Origin: Verrucomicrobiota bacterium
GTDB lineage: Bacteria > Verrucomicrobiota > Lentisphaeria > JABSQK01 > JAJFLO01
Length of the DNA: 62,583 nucleotides
NCBI GenBank assembly: GCA_021772675.1
Contig: JAJFLO010000081.1
Location: 1 to 62,583 of the forward strand
Direction: 5' to 3'
In this document: piece after piece, positions 47,705 through 56,722 of the stretch
How the letters are laid out: each line of letters begins with the position of its first letter
Numbering within the stretch: the stretch's first letter is position 1
Notes under the pieces: model-generated
The model's database searches: none
Seen by the model: only the letters and a program-made list of their open reading frames with translations
What the model was told of the DNA's origin: nothing
Program-made: the position numbers and the translations under genes

Positions 47705-47880
47705 CCTGATTAATTCATGTGGTTTCTACTCTGAGCAGTTATCTGACTTCATCTAAACGAGTTATGAAGAACCTGAAATCTTGAAATAGTCCACTATTCC
47801 TTCAATTATAGAACCTCCATAACTCATTGATCTAAATCAAGCTAATTGCTCTCGTAACGAAATCGTATGAATTATTCAGG
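47705..47880. repeat. 176-bp MITE-like element, copy 2
   Basis: CCTGATTAATTCATG at 47705-47719 faces ATGAATTATTCAGG at 47867-47880. The inner arms pair through a TGCTC motif. The right arm matches the right arm of the element at 535-708 in its last 30 or so bases with scattered changes. The element lies between neuB and neuC of set 2 and has no open frame. Confidence 0.55.
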
Positions 47881-47933
47881 TAAGAGACTAATAAATTTAG
47901 ATCAGTTTTTCATTCGGACTAAAATAAACAACT

Positions 47934-48959
47934 CTACTGTAAATGCTCATAAGTAAGTAATTCATCCGTTTTAAGCGGTTTCAACAATTGTTGACCTACT
48001 ACCTCACTTAGTTTTTCTGCAGTGATACCTGTTCCTGGTTTTTTAACCGTTAGATGAGATGTTTCTAGTATCGTTCCAGCTGGTAAATTCGTTCTTGCAA
48101 CAACGCTTTTCATAAACGTCTGTCGAACTGACTCCAGTTTTTTGGCAACCTCATCTTTATCAACAGGATTCTGTAATGCGTCATCGATGAAACGTACTCC
48201 TTCAACCAAAGACTTAAGTTTGTCCGATGTCAATGAAGACGTGACGTCTGGACCAAATGCTTGCCGACTCAAGGTCACATGTACTTCCAGCATTTCTGCA
48301 CCCAAGGTAACTGCGGCCAAGCCAGCATATATATTCCCGGAATGGTCAGAAAGTCCCACACCACATTGATAACGCTTTTGAAATTCGGAAATTATATTTA
48401 AACCAATATACTCCGAAGGCGTCGGATACATTGAGGTACATTGCATTAATGTAAGTGATGCATTTGTTTTTGCTTTTATGCACTTAATTGTATCATCAAT
48501 TTCATTAAATGTACTCATTCCAGAAGACAATATTATAGGTAGATTGGTCTCGATAATTGTTTGGAACAATGGATCATTCAGAACCTCCCCTGAAGCGATC
48601 TTCCAAGCATCAACACCGATTCGGATTAATAGATTGGCTGCCTCCACCGAAAATGGTGAGCTAACGAACATCAGCCCACGATTTTGAGCATGTTCCTTCA
48701 ACCCTAACCACTGATCTTCAGTAAACTCCATACGCTGCCAATACTCGTAACGCGTTGTGTCCTGATAGCTAAATTTCACCCTCCAAGGTTCATGTTGAGT
48801 GGATTCTGCACTGGCAATATGGGTCTGAAACTTTACCGCATCTGCACCCGCATCTGCAATGATGTCAATGAATGCGTGTGCGGCTCCCAAACTACCATCG
48901 TGGGCCTGGCCAACTTCCCCGATTATTATACACTTTTTCTTTTTCCTACTATCGCACAC
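47934..48959 (-). CDS. neuB: Nonulosonic acid synthase, NeuB-like (set 2)
   Basis: The 341-residue NeuB homologue has IIGEVGQAHDG (12-22), VKFQTH (42-47), SSPFSVEAA near 102, WKIASGEVLND near 119, MQCTSMYPTP near 174 and GLSDHSG near 198, followed by a C-terminal SAF domain with KKPGTGITAEKL near 308. It differs from the set-1 synthase along its whole length. The start at 48959 is GTG, three bases after the dehydrogenase stop, with no ATG nearby. Together with the downstream NeuC and NeuA it completes the second pathway. Confidence 0.87.
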   Translation of the reverse strand: MCDSRKKKKCIIIGEVGQAHDGSLGAAHAFIDIIADAGADAVKFQTHIASAESTQHEPWRVKFSYQDTTRYEYWQRMEFTEDQWLGLKEHAQNRGLMFVSSPFSVEAANLLIRIGVDAWKIASGEVLNDPLFQTIIETNLPIILSSGMSTFNEIDDTIKCIKAKTNASLTLMQCTSMYPTPSEYIGLNIISEFQKRYQCGVGLSDHSGNIYAGLAAVTLGAEMLEVHVTLSRQAFGPDVTSSLTSDKLKSLVEGVRFIDDALQNPVDKDEVAKKLESVRQTFMKSVVARTNLPAGTILETSHLTVKKPGTGITAEKLSEVVGQQLLKPLKTDELLTYEHLQ

Positions 48960-48962
48960 TGC

Positions 48963-50249
48963 TTAACCATCGACCTTAGTAAGATCTAATAATTGGATTT
49001 CAGATGGCAGGTTATCCAAATACGCCTGAAAAGAAGGATGCGGTTTGGTTTTAACAACCCCATCTGGACGGTACCCGTCCTGTACTGGGTCTTCAATCAA
49101 TAGTTGTGAAAGATGTGGAATGCAATTTATTACATAGTCCTTGTTCTGGCCCACAAGTTTCATTTTATCCAGATCGGGATCCCAAATTTTTATTCCGTAC
49201 CCTTTTCCAAGTAAACGCTCCACAAGTTCCACAGCTGGACTCTCCCTAAGGTCATCCGTGCCAACTTTGAACGTCAGTCCGAGAATTAATAGATGTTTAC
49301 AATTCATATCCATAATCTGTTCGAGCATATAGTTAGTATGTACTTGATTACTCTGCAACACTGCATTTAAAATTGGGATTATAAGGTGTTTTTCTCGGCA
49401 GCTAGCCGTTAATGCTTTTAGATCCTTGGGAAGGCACGATCCACCAAAACTCATTCCGGGGCGCAAATACGCTTCAGAAATATTAAGTTTCTTATCCATT
49501 AAAAACATTTCTACCAACTTAGGAATATCACCTTTCATTTCTTTAGCGACACGGCCAATTTCGTTGGCAAATCCCACTTTTAAAGCGTGATAACTATTAC
49601 ATGCATATTTTAATAAACTTGCCGTCCTGATATCAACATGAAATCGAGGAGCCTTAATGTTTTTGTATAGGGAAAAAATCGCATCAGCGACTGCCACTGA
49701 TTCGCAACCAAGAACAACCATAGGCGGATCAAAAAAATCTTCCAACGCAGTACCTTCGCGCAGAAATTCGGGGTGAATAACGATCTCAAAACACTGACTC
49801 TTTCCATTTACATCTGAATCACTCAGTACAGCAGCCAGTGTTTGTTCGAATTCATCCGGGAATAACGTACTACGGACTACAATGGGGTGTTTCTTGTCAT
49901 TTTTTTCCACAACTTTTTTAGTGGCGATTATTTCGTCTATGACATGTTTCACAGCACCGCCTTCAACTTTTCCTGAACGTTTGTCACTGGGTGTTCCGAC
50001 GCAAATAAAAGACATATTAGCACCATCCAAAGCGACTTTGGGATCTAAAGTCGCAGTGAATTTGCCATCTGCTTTAATCGCGTCCATTGTTTGTTGAAGG
50101 TCCTTTTCGACAATATGACATATCCCCTGATTCAATAAATCAATTTTCGATGCAGCAACATCAACACCAACGACATCGTGTCCTAGTTTAGCCATTCCTA
50201 GTGCCGTTACAGTACCGACATATCCAAGTCCAAATATCGCAATTTTCAT
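48963..50249 (-). CDS. GDP-mannose/UDP-glucose dehydrogenase family, AlgD-like
   Basis: The 428-residue enzyme has the N-terminal Rossmann motif GLGYVGTVTALGMAKLG (7-23) and CVGTPS (83-88). The catalytic block is MSFGGSCLPKDLKAL (266-280) with the active-site Cys at 272. The sequence RPGMSFGGSCLPKD preceded by DKKLNIS, and the QGICHIVE segment near residue 41, resemble AlgD, so GDP-mannose to GDP-mannuronate is favoured over UDP-glucose to UDP-glucuronate. It would supply a hexuronic acid, the likely substrate of amidation and of the heparinase-type lyase. The specificity call is moderate only. Confidence 0.82.
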   Translation of the reverse strand: MKIAIFGLGYVGTVTALGMAKLGHDVVGVDVAASKIDLLNQGICHIVEKDLQQTMDAIKADGKFTATLDPKVALDGANMSFICVGTPSDKRSGKVEGGAVKHVIDEIIATKKVVEKNDKKHPIVVRSTLFPDEFEQTLAAVLSDSDVNGKSQCFEIVIHPEFLREGTALEDFFDPPMVVLGCESVAVADAIFSLYKNIKAPRFHVDIRTASLLKYACNSYHALKVGFANEIGRVAKEMKGDIPKLVEMFLMDKKLNISEAYLRPGMSFGGSCLPKDLKALTASCREKHLIIPILNAVLQSNQVHTNYMLEQIMDMNCKHLLILGLTFKVGTDDLRESPAVELVERLLGKGYGIKIWDPDLDKMKLVGQNKDYVINCIPHLSQLLIEDPVQDGYRPDGVVKTKPHPSFQAYLDNLPSEIQLLDLTKVDG

Positions 50250-50298
50250 ATTATTCTAACCTTATTACAATTAGTTATAGAGGAAAAGACAATTCTCA

Positions 50299-51549
50299 CT
50301 AACCTACCTTTTCCATAATTTTTTGGAATACTGGCAATTGGGAGTCTAACGTAAAATTCTTTTCGTAACATGACCGGGCATTCATTCCGATTTTTTTTCG
50401 TGAATTTCTGTCTACAATTAATTCTACTATTAAATTGGTCATATCATTTATTGAATCTGCCAGAGCGGCAGTTTCCATATGTTGAGCAAAAGGAAAACCT
50501 TTCATTGTTTCTGTTATTGCCACGAGTACCTGACTATAGGCAAACAATAATGGAACCCGAGTTCGGTTTCCCGTATTATGTTCATATGGAATTATAGATA
50601 AATCAAACGGTCGAAATAATTGTTCCAGGTCTTTGACGAAACCCGGTGTGATCGCATTCGCTTTCTTGATCTTATTTAACAGATTTTCATCAGCACCAGC
50701 TAAATCACCAACAACCCAAAATTCAAAATTAATTCCTTTATCTGATAACATTTGCGAGATGGCCGGATGTACTATATCCAAATAGCGATTTAAGCCAATT
50801 CTATTCGCTGTTGTCTTCATACCACCGAGATGGATTATACGTACTAATTGTGAATCATCTTCATCATTAATGTTGGGAATTGCATCGTATAATGTTGGAA
50901 TAAAATAAACAGATTGGGAACCCAGTTTCCTTATACTTTCAGCCTCTGTTGCTGATCCGGAAATGACAACGGGTGCTTTTTGGGCAACGCAACATTCAGC
51001 TTTCTTTTTTATTAAGTCGTCTATTTTGCGTCTTAATGATTTTCGGTTATTTTCATTCTGAGACCGAATTTGATCTAGTTTATAGAGCCAGTCATGGTGT
51101 GAATACACCCATAATTTCTTTCGGGGATTTATTAATGTCATCATTCCACCGGGAGTCCAATGATTGGCCCAGATTAAGTCAGGGTCTACATTATTGATTT
51201 TTTCATTCAGTTGCAATCTCAAATCACGACAGCCTTGAAATACAAACCCAACTGGATTTAATATACCCTGGAGTACCCAAATAAACCGTTTTCTCTTTAT
51301 AATTTTCCAGTCAAAATCTAAATCCGTCCATCCTCGGCATATTGACCTGATTTCTTTTTGATTTACCGAATCAGTGTCCTCTTCAAATTTAAGAATTTCT
51401 CTTCGGGCATCATCATTCATGAATCTCAAGACATAAATATCTGCGTTGAGTTTATCCAACGCACGTATATACATCTCAAACCGTGCCGACCCTCCTCCCC
51501 TGAAATTGGAAGATATAGTCGTTCGATCAAGTAAAAATAATACCTTCAT
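50299..51549 (-). CDS. GT-B glycosyltransferase
   Basis: The 416-residue protein starts MKVLFLLDRTTISSNFRGGGSARFE, with a GGGSARFE loop like the GT4 N-terminal donor/acceptor loop. The C-terminal half has FWVVGDLAGADENLL near 274, PFDLSIIPYEHNTGNRTRVP near 308 and a FAYSQVLVAITETMKG segment, the position of the GT4 donor site, although the usual E-rich motif is modified. Retaining sugar transfer is the likely role, but the divergent donor site leaves the donor open. It lies between the amidotransferase and the dehydrogenase. Confidence 0.7.
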   Translation of the reverse strand: MKVLFLLDRTTISSNFRGGGSARFEMYIRALDKLNADIYVLRFMNDDARREILKFEEDTDSVNQKEIRSICRGWTDLDFDWKIIKRKRFIWVLQGILNPVGFVFQGCRDLRLQLNEKINNVDPDLIWANHWTPGGMMTLINPRKKLWVYSHHDWLYKLDQIRSQNENNRKSLRRKIDDLIKKKAECCVAQKAPVVISGSATEAESIRKLGSQSVYFIPTLYDAIPNINDEDDSQLVRIIHLGGMKTTANRIGLNRYLDIVHPAISQMLSDKGINFEFWVVGDLAGADENLLNKIKKANAITPGFVKDLEQLFRPFDLSIIPYEHNTGNRTRVPLLFAYSQVLVAITETMKGFPFAQHMETAALADSINDMTNLIVELIVDRNSRKKIGMNARSCYEKNFTLDSQLPVFQKIMEKVG

Positions 51550-51574
51550 TAAGTATTATGTTTTGTAAATAAGG

Positions 51575-53455
51575 TTAAACAAATAGACTTTCTGTATCAA
51601 ATTCAGGAGGATGTGGTAAATTATAAACCTGCAACCAAACATAAAAAACGAACAAGGACCATACCTGAAATGGATTGCTGGATATTGCATCGTTATCACA
51701 TATTAATTTCTTGACAAATTTAGGTGATATAAAATCTGATAATTTTTCTGGAAGTTGCTTGATCAATCTAACCATTTCAGGACGTGTAACCCATCGAGTA
51801 ACCGGTGGACTGAATCCAAATTTCCGACGATTTAGTAATGTGTCGGGTAAACGTTTTCCAAAGGTTTTCTTAAGATATTGTTTTGATTGATTATCTGCGG
51901 TGTGTTTATGCTGCCCATTCAACCGAGCGGCAAATTGGAATAACCTATAATCAGTAAAGGGCACCCGTGTCTCAAGTGAGACTGCCATTGACATCTTATC
52001 AGTTAAGGCTAAAATTTGGTCGGGAAGGTAAGTGTGGTGATCGATAAACTGCCTCTGTCCAACCAGATCTTTTCCCGGATAAGATGCCCACAATCGTTTA
52101 ACCAAATTTTCCGTTTGTCCTACCGAAGGAAATCCCATTTCAGATAATGATTGTGTATCAAAAATTTGGATTAAGGGTAAATATTGTGACCATAACAATG
52201 ACGGGTCAGCAGCACGTCTTAATTCATTATACCATTCTTTTTTTACCATTCCGAAAAAAGGAGCAACCGCACCCGCTAACGCTGGTGTTTTATTAAACGT
52301 GCGCCTGATAAGACCGGGTTGAAAAGCCATGTAGCGGGAATAGCCGCCAAATAATTCGTCACCACCTAATCCTGAAAGACATACCTTCACCTGCTCAGCT
52401 GCCAATTTACTAATACAATATTGAGGTAGTATTGTTGCATCATAAATGGGCTCGTCCATATGCCAAAGTAAGCGGGGAAGTAACTTCAAAAGGTCCTCAG
52501 GACCAATTTGAACCTGGTGATGACGTGTTTGACACTGATCCGCAACCTCTTTAGCATAACCGGTTTCATCGAATTTAGTATCAACGAATCCAACCGTATA
52601 AGTATTAATAGGGATCTCTGAAAATTGTTTTGAGGTAACTGTGATGAGACTGGAATCAATGCCGCCGCTTAAAAATGATGCAACTGGCACATCACTTCTC
52701 ATCCTCAAACGAACAGAATCATCGAATAATTCAATTAGTGAATCGTTAACCTGATCAACATCCTTAAATGGTTCGTGGTCATTTATTTCTTCAAGACTCC
52801 ACCATTTTCTAATGATGCACTGTTCTGCATCAATTATGGCATAGTGTCCAGGCAGCAATTTACGGACATCCTGAATTGGGCTTGCTTCGTAGGGGATATA
52901 ACCTAACTGCAAGTAATCAGCAAGTGCATCAAAGTCAAAATTGGATCGAAAATTAGGTTGAATTAGAATTGATTTTATTTCGCTTCCAAAAGAAAATCGA
53001 TTTTTTTGTTGAGCATAGTATAACGGTTTAATGCCCATTCGATCACGAGCCAAATATAACTTTTTCTTTGATTTGTCCCAGATAGCAAACGCAAACATAC
53101 CATTTAACATTGGCAACATGTCAATACCATGTTGCTCAAAGAGATGGACGAGAACCTCCGTATCGCTTCCGGTTTTGAAGATGTGGCCCTTCTTTTTTAG
53201 TTGGTCTCGAAGTTCAATGTAATTATATATTTCACCATTACATATAACTACCAATGATCCATCTTCATTTGTAATGGGTTGATCTCCCGTACTCAAATCG
53301 ATTATTGATAATCGTCTCATTCCCATTGCAATGGGTCCATCAACGATATATCCATCAGAATCGGGTCCACGATGCTGAATGATGTCAATCATTGGCTGGA
53401 GTTCAGATTGCAACGGCTGTGCTGAGTGATCAAATATTCCGGCTATTCCACACAT
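51575..53455 (-). CDS. Asparagine-synthase-like glutamine amidotransferase (3 of 3)
   Basis: The 626-residue protein matches the one at 27691 nearly end to end: Cys2 (MCGIAGI), CNGEIYNYIELR (72-83), ARDRMGIKPLYYA (136-148) and SGGIDSS (263-269). Both end in a similar LPHPPEFD/PPDLT-type tail. They look like an old duplication. The upstream neighbour is a sulfotransferase and the downstream one a GT-B enzyme. Sugar-carboxylate amidation is inferred from context. Confidence 0.87.
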   Translation of the reverse strand: MCGIAGIFDHSAQPLQSELQPMIDIIQHRGPDSDGYIVDGPIAMGMRRLSIIDLSTGDQPITNEDGSLVVICNGEIYNYIELRDQLKKKGHIFKTGSDTEVLVHLFEQHGIDMLPMLNGMFAFAIWDKSKKKLYLARDRMGIKPLYYAQQKNRFSFGSEIKSILIQPNFRSNFDFDALADYLQLGYIPYEASPIQDVRKLLPGHYAIIDAEQCIIRKWWSLEEINDHEPFKDVDQVNDSLIELFDDSVRLRMRSDVPVASFLSGGIDSSLITVTSKQFSEIPINTYTVGFVDTKFDETGYAKEVADQCQTRHHQVQIGPEDLLKLLPRLLWHMDEPIYDATILPQYCISKLAAEQVKVCLSGLGGDELFGGYSRYMAFQPGLIRRTFNKTPALAGAVAPFFGMVKKEWYNELRRAADPSLLWSQYLPLIQIFDTQSLSEMGFPSVGQTENLVKRLWASYPGKDLVGQRQFIDHHTYLPDQILALTDKMSMAVSLETRVPFTDYRLFQFAARLNGQHKHTADNQSKQYLKKTFGKRLPDTLLNRRKFGFSPPVTRWVTRPEMVRLIKQLPEKLSDFISPKFVKKLICDNDAISSNPFQVWSLFVFYVWLQVYNLPHPPEFDTESLFV

Positions 53456-53487
53456 AATTTGATTAAACTTTTTTGGCTACTAACCTT

Positions 53488-54459
53488 CTAAAAATGAAAA
53501 AACGATTTTATCGTCATTTTTACCGATTTTGGTATTAAAGGATTTAAATAATCAATTCGCAAATACTGCATTATTCTATTCACGATACCAGTATTGTAAC
53601 GATACGTAATCAAATACCTGCGCATGATAATAAACAGTTTCATTTTCATCAAAATTGGCCACTTATAATTGTCGATTTTCGATTCCATGATACTTGATTG
53701 GTTTTTCTCTTTCCATTTTTCCCACGGTGCAATAACATTTTTTCCGGCATTCCTTGTGTCTTTCAATGCTTCAAAATTCGGAACTAAATCCAGAAATTCA
53801 CACAATTTACCAAACTCTGAATTCGCCGCCTGGATTATATCTTCATATCGAATGATGTATACATTTTTGTTTTGAACAAAAAATTCTTCAAGTTGACGAA
53901 TTGTCTCCCTCCATCTTTTGGCTAATCTATATGAATCTGAAAGGCTGGTGTATTCCGGAAAATTTTGAATGCAAGAGTATATAGAGTTGAATGGATTACG
54001 TATAATCGCGACAAATTTAGCGAATGGATAAAGTTCTAATATCTTATCCATATGGAATATATGGGCAGGCGTTTTTTCAACCCATCTCGCTTCTGGCAAC
54101 TGAGGTTTTGCTATTTGTTGCAACAAATAATAGCTAACGATATCCTCGAATAATGTTTTAACGTTTATTGAATTTGAGTCTGAAAGAATTTTATTTGTTA
54201 CTTCGATAGGGAATTCGTTATACGGTCTTTGGTTAAATTCCCTTGTAGCATGTTCAAGAGATTGACTATTAATGAAGCCATCCTTATCAACATTCAGCAT
54301 TGGCAAAAAAGCACTAAAGAAATGAGTTTCAGGTAAGGAATAGATACGCTCTTGAGTTGCTAGCATACTCTGAAGTAAAGTGGTACCTGATCGCGGAAAA
54401 CCTACGACGAAGATCGGATTTTGGGAAAGTTTTCTTTCTATATCACCGCATTTTCGCAT
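53488..54459 (-). CDS. Sulfotransferase (PAPS-dependent)
   Basis: The 323-residue protein has the 5'-phosphosulfate loop FVVGFPRSGTTLLQSML (17-33) and the 3'-phosphate region AIIRNPFNSIYS (151-162), the two PAPS-binding signatures of the sulfotransferase family. It would transfer sulfate from PAPS to a sugar hydroxyl in the cytoplasm. No PAPS synthesis gene is in the window. A decayed copy of the same N-terminus lies at about 56618-56717, so the region once held two. Downstream is the amidotransferase at 51575. Confidence 0.9.
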   Translation of the reverse strand: MRKCGDIERKLSQNPIFVVGFPRSGTTLLQSMLATQERIYSLPETHFFSAFLPMLNVDKDGFINSQSLEHATREFNQRPYNEFPIEVTNKILSDSNSINVKTLFEDIVSYYLLQQIAKPQLPEARWVEKTPAHIFHMDKILELYPFAKFVAIIRNPFNSIYSCIQNFPEYTSLSDSYRLAKRWRETIRQLEEFFVQNKNVYIIRYEDIIQAANSEFGKLCEFLDLVPNFEALKDTRNAGKNVIAPWEKWKEKNQSSIMESKIDNYKWPILMKMKLFIIMRRYLITYRYNTGIVNRIMQYLRIDYLNPLIPKSVKMTIKSFFHF

Positions 54460-54693
54460 GTATAGAAAACTACTCTTTCGAAACCTTTTGGGGATTTGGC
54501 GATCTGAAAATGATAAATTTTGTGTACGTTAGATGGAGTTAATTTAGTGAAATCTTAGTCAATTTTAGCCAAATTTGCATGGCAAAGGCCAAATTCATGA
54601 TTTTCACATTTTTAGTAGAAAATTTCGACATCATTTTTAATGAAAATTGGTCAATTAGAATGTCGAATCCAAAAATTACGAACGTAATGGGAT

Positions 54694-55143
54694 AATGTCT
54701 CTCTTTATAATTATGCTAATGACCAAGTAATCGATAGATGTTATCATAATCATCGCTGCAAAGAATTTCGGAAATTCCTCGATGAAATCGATAAAAATAT
54801 TGATATACAACTTATACTTGACAACTATAGAATGCATAAAACTGTGCTTATCCATAAAATTGGTTAGTATAAAAGACCACATTTTCATTTACATTTCGCT
54901 CGTGCCCGCAGATCATAATATTATCTTGTTAAGCTACGGTTTACACTAATTACAGGTCAACGAGTTCGAAGCAATAATTCCAGGAGTACCACTAAACTTG
55001 AAAAAGAAATAACAGATTATCTAAAGACATACAATAAAAACTCAAAACCCCTATACTTGAAAAACATTGATAAAATATTTAATCATTTTGCAAATTTATT
55101 TATAACTCAGGACACTACCTATTTGTCTTATTTTTGTTTTTGA
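54694..55143 (+). pseudogene. IS630-family transposase remnant
   Basis: One continuous frame gives motifs in the order of an IS630 C-terminal half: QVIDRCYHNHRCKEFRKFL, IQLILDNYRMHK, FHLHFARARRS, RSNNSRSTTKLEKEITDYL and YNKNSKPLYLKNIDKI. TAG at 54865-54867 and TAA at 54916-54918 interrupt it. The catalytic LDNY Asp and the region of the final Glu can be placed, although the Glu itself is not clear. The frame ends at 55143, overlapping the last codons of the epimerase gene at 55128. Bases 54460-54693 upstream show no further feature. Confidence 0.72.
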
Positions 55144-56081
55144 TTAAAACATGCATCATTGAAAAAAGAACTAACGACACAAGAAAGACCTTTCTTGAGA
55201 AGTGTATTTGGTTTATAGCTTATCGCTTTATACAATTTTTCTGAGCTCCCTAGGCGTCTTTCTGTTTCGAAATCATATCGTTTTTGAGGTGGCTCTATTT
55301 TTAAAATTTGCGATTTTGATCCCACTAAAGATTGTATTTCTTTAGCAAGATCTAAAATTGTTATTTCCGTCTCATTAGCAATGTTGAAAATTTCACAACC
55401 AGAAATTTTATCAGATAATAATTTAGTTGCTTTAATCGTATCTTCTACTGAAGTGAAATCCCGAGACTGTTTACCGTCTCCATAAACAGTTATCGGATCG
55501 TTATTACTTGCTTGTTTAATAAAGCGTGGTATAACCATTCTTGTATCTTGCTTCGGTCCATAGACATTAAAAAATCTGAGAGAAATCGAACTTAATCCTT
55601 TTTCCTCAAATACTGCCGATAAGTAGATCTCATTATATCTTTTTGCAATCGCATAACTCGTTCGAGGATCAAGCTGGACATTTTCGGTAGTACTTTTGAT
55701 TATTGCAGAATGACCGTAAACCCCACTAGTGGATGCATAAATTATCTTCTCAACACCGTGATATAAAGATGCCTCTACAACATTCTTCATTCCAATAACT
55801 TCTGTTTCCATTGTTTCCACAGGATTATCCGCCACAACATCTACTCCCAAAACAGCTGCAAAATGATATACAAGATCACAATACTTCATACTTCGCATCA
55901 CTACCTCTTTATCTCTAATGTCCTCAGCAACTAGATTAATATTACTCAATATGTCTTTGTCTAGTTTGTTGCCACGAGATAAGTTGTCAATAATCACAAC
56001 TTCATGTCCATCATTAACAAGAGATCTCACAAGGTGGCTGCCAATAAAGCCACAGCCACCGGTAACTAATATTTTTTTCAT
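55128..56081 (-). CDS. NAD-dependent sugar-nucleotide epimerase/dehydratase (SDR)
   Basis: The 317-residue extended SDR has GGCGFIGSHL (8-17) for NAD binding, STSGVYG near 117-123 and the catalytic Tyr/Lys pair in TSYAIAKRYN (Y143, K147). FTSVEDTIKAT and FNIANETEITI follow as in UDP-glucose 4-epimerase and related 4,6-dehydratases. The reaction is most likely C4 epimerisation or decarboxylation of a UDP-sugar; the sequence does not settle it. A good Shine-Dalgarno (AAAGGAGAT) precedes the ATG. Its 3' end is overlapped by the IS630 remnant. Confidence 0.82.
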   Translation of the reverse strand: MKKILVTGGCGFIGSHLVRSLVNDGHEVVIIDNLSRGNKLDKDILSNINLVAEDIRDKEVVMRSMKYCDLVYHFAAVLGVDVVADNPVETMETEVIGMKNVVEASLYHGVEKIIYASTSGVYGHSAIIKSTTENVQLDPRTSYAIAKRYNEIYLSAVFEEKGLSSISLRFFNVYGPKQDTRMVIPRFIKQASNNDPITVYGDGKQSRDFTSVEDTIKATKLLSDKISGCEIFNIANETEITILDLAKEIQSLVGSKSQILKIEPPQKRYDFETERRLGSSEKLYKAISYKPNTLLKKGLSCVVSSFFNDACFNQKQK

Positions 56082-56205
56082 AAAAATCTCCTTTTTATTA
56101 ATGTATAAAGCCTTAAAGCTTGACTATTCATTCGAATCTGAAAAATAATTCATAATAAGCGAGTTTAGGCTTTGAATCTATGAATGTGAGAGTGAATTGA
56201 TTGCC

Positions 56206-56420
56206 CGAACAAGGCTTTATGCTATCTTCGATGAACCAGAGTTAAGTTCCGATAGCGGAAAACTGTTATGGAAGCCGCTCAGCTCAGCGGTGTCTTTTCC
56301 TTTATGGTAAAATCTGTACGTGACGGCAGAGATCAAGATCATTCATTGCCAGCATGCCCTTACCGAAATGTTGATGCAACGAGTTACACAAGTCAGTCAT
56401 GAATACGAAATTTGTTCGAT
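56206..56420 (+). pseudogene. IS1380-like transposase N-terminal remnant
   Basis: The frame from about 56227 reads FDEPELSSDSGKLL, matching the SLTSDAGLLLL start of IS1380-type transposases. A shifted frame has VRDGRDQDH, then HALTEMLMQRVTQVSHEYE follows in the first frame, matching the conserved RDGRD-H-LLRQR-GYED block. A stop codon and frame changes break it. Only about 70 codons remain. The surrounding gap 56082-56722 otherwise holds only the sulfotransferase remnant at about 56618-56717. Confidence 0.6.
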
Positions 56421-56617
56421 ACTCAATTGTATGTAAAGAAAAGAGAATACAATATATTCAAATAATATTTTTCTTGCTAATCCTCTTATTTCGTCTGCTA
56501 TATTTGGAGAAAATTCTAACTATGCATGCATCTTGATGTCATCAGTAAATTCTTTTGCGATCAAATTAATAACGACAGTGATTTTTCGGATTATATTTGA
56601 ACAAAAAAAATGCGTCT

Positions 56618-56717
56618 CTGGAAAAGAACATATACCTTCCTGAGTTACAAGCATGCTTCAGAGCAACGTAGTACCTGAATGCGGAAATCCAACAACAAAG
56701 ATCGGATTTTGGAGAAA
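56618..56717 (-). pseudogene. Sulfotransferase N-terminal remnant
   Basis: On the minus strand from 56708, codons read NPIFVVGFPHSGTTLL, a TGA at 56658-56660, then SMLVTQEG. This aligns with the intact sulfotransferase at 53488 (NPIFVVGFPRSGTTLLQSML), with the PAPS-loop Arg changed to His. The remainder of the gene is gone, replaced by the IS1380-like remnant. It begins right after the stop of the 56723 gene, the normal position for the next gene in the operon. Confidence 0.75.
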
Positions 56718-56722
56718 TATTA

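Noticed and set aside
54676-54888. 70-codon minus-strand open frame
   Set aside because: It is antisense to the IS630 remnant, which explains the open frame.
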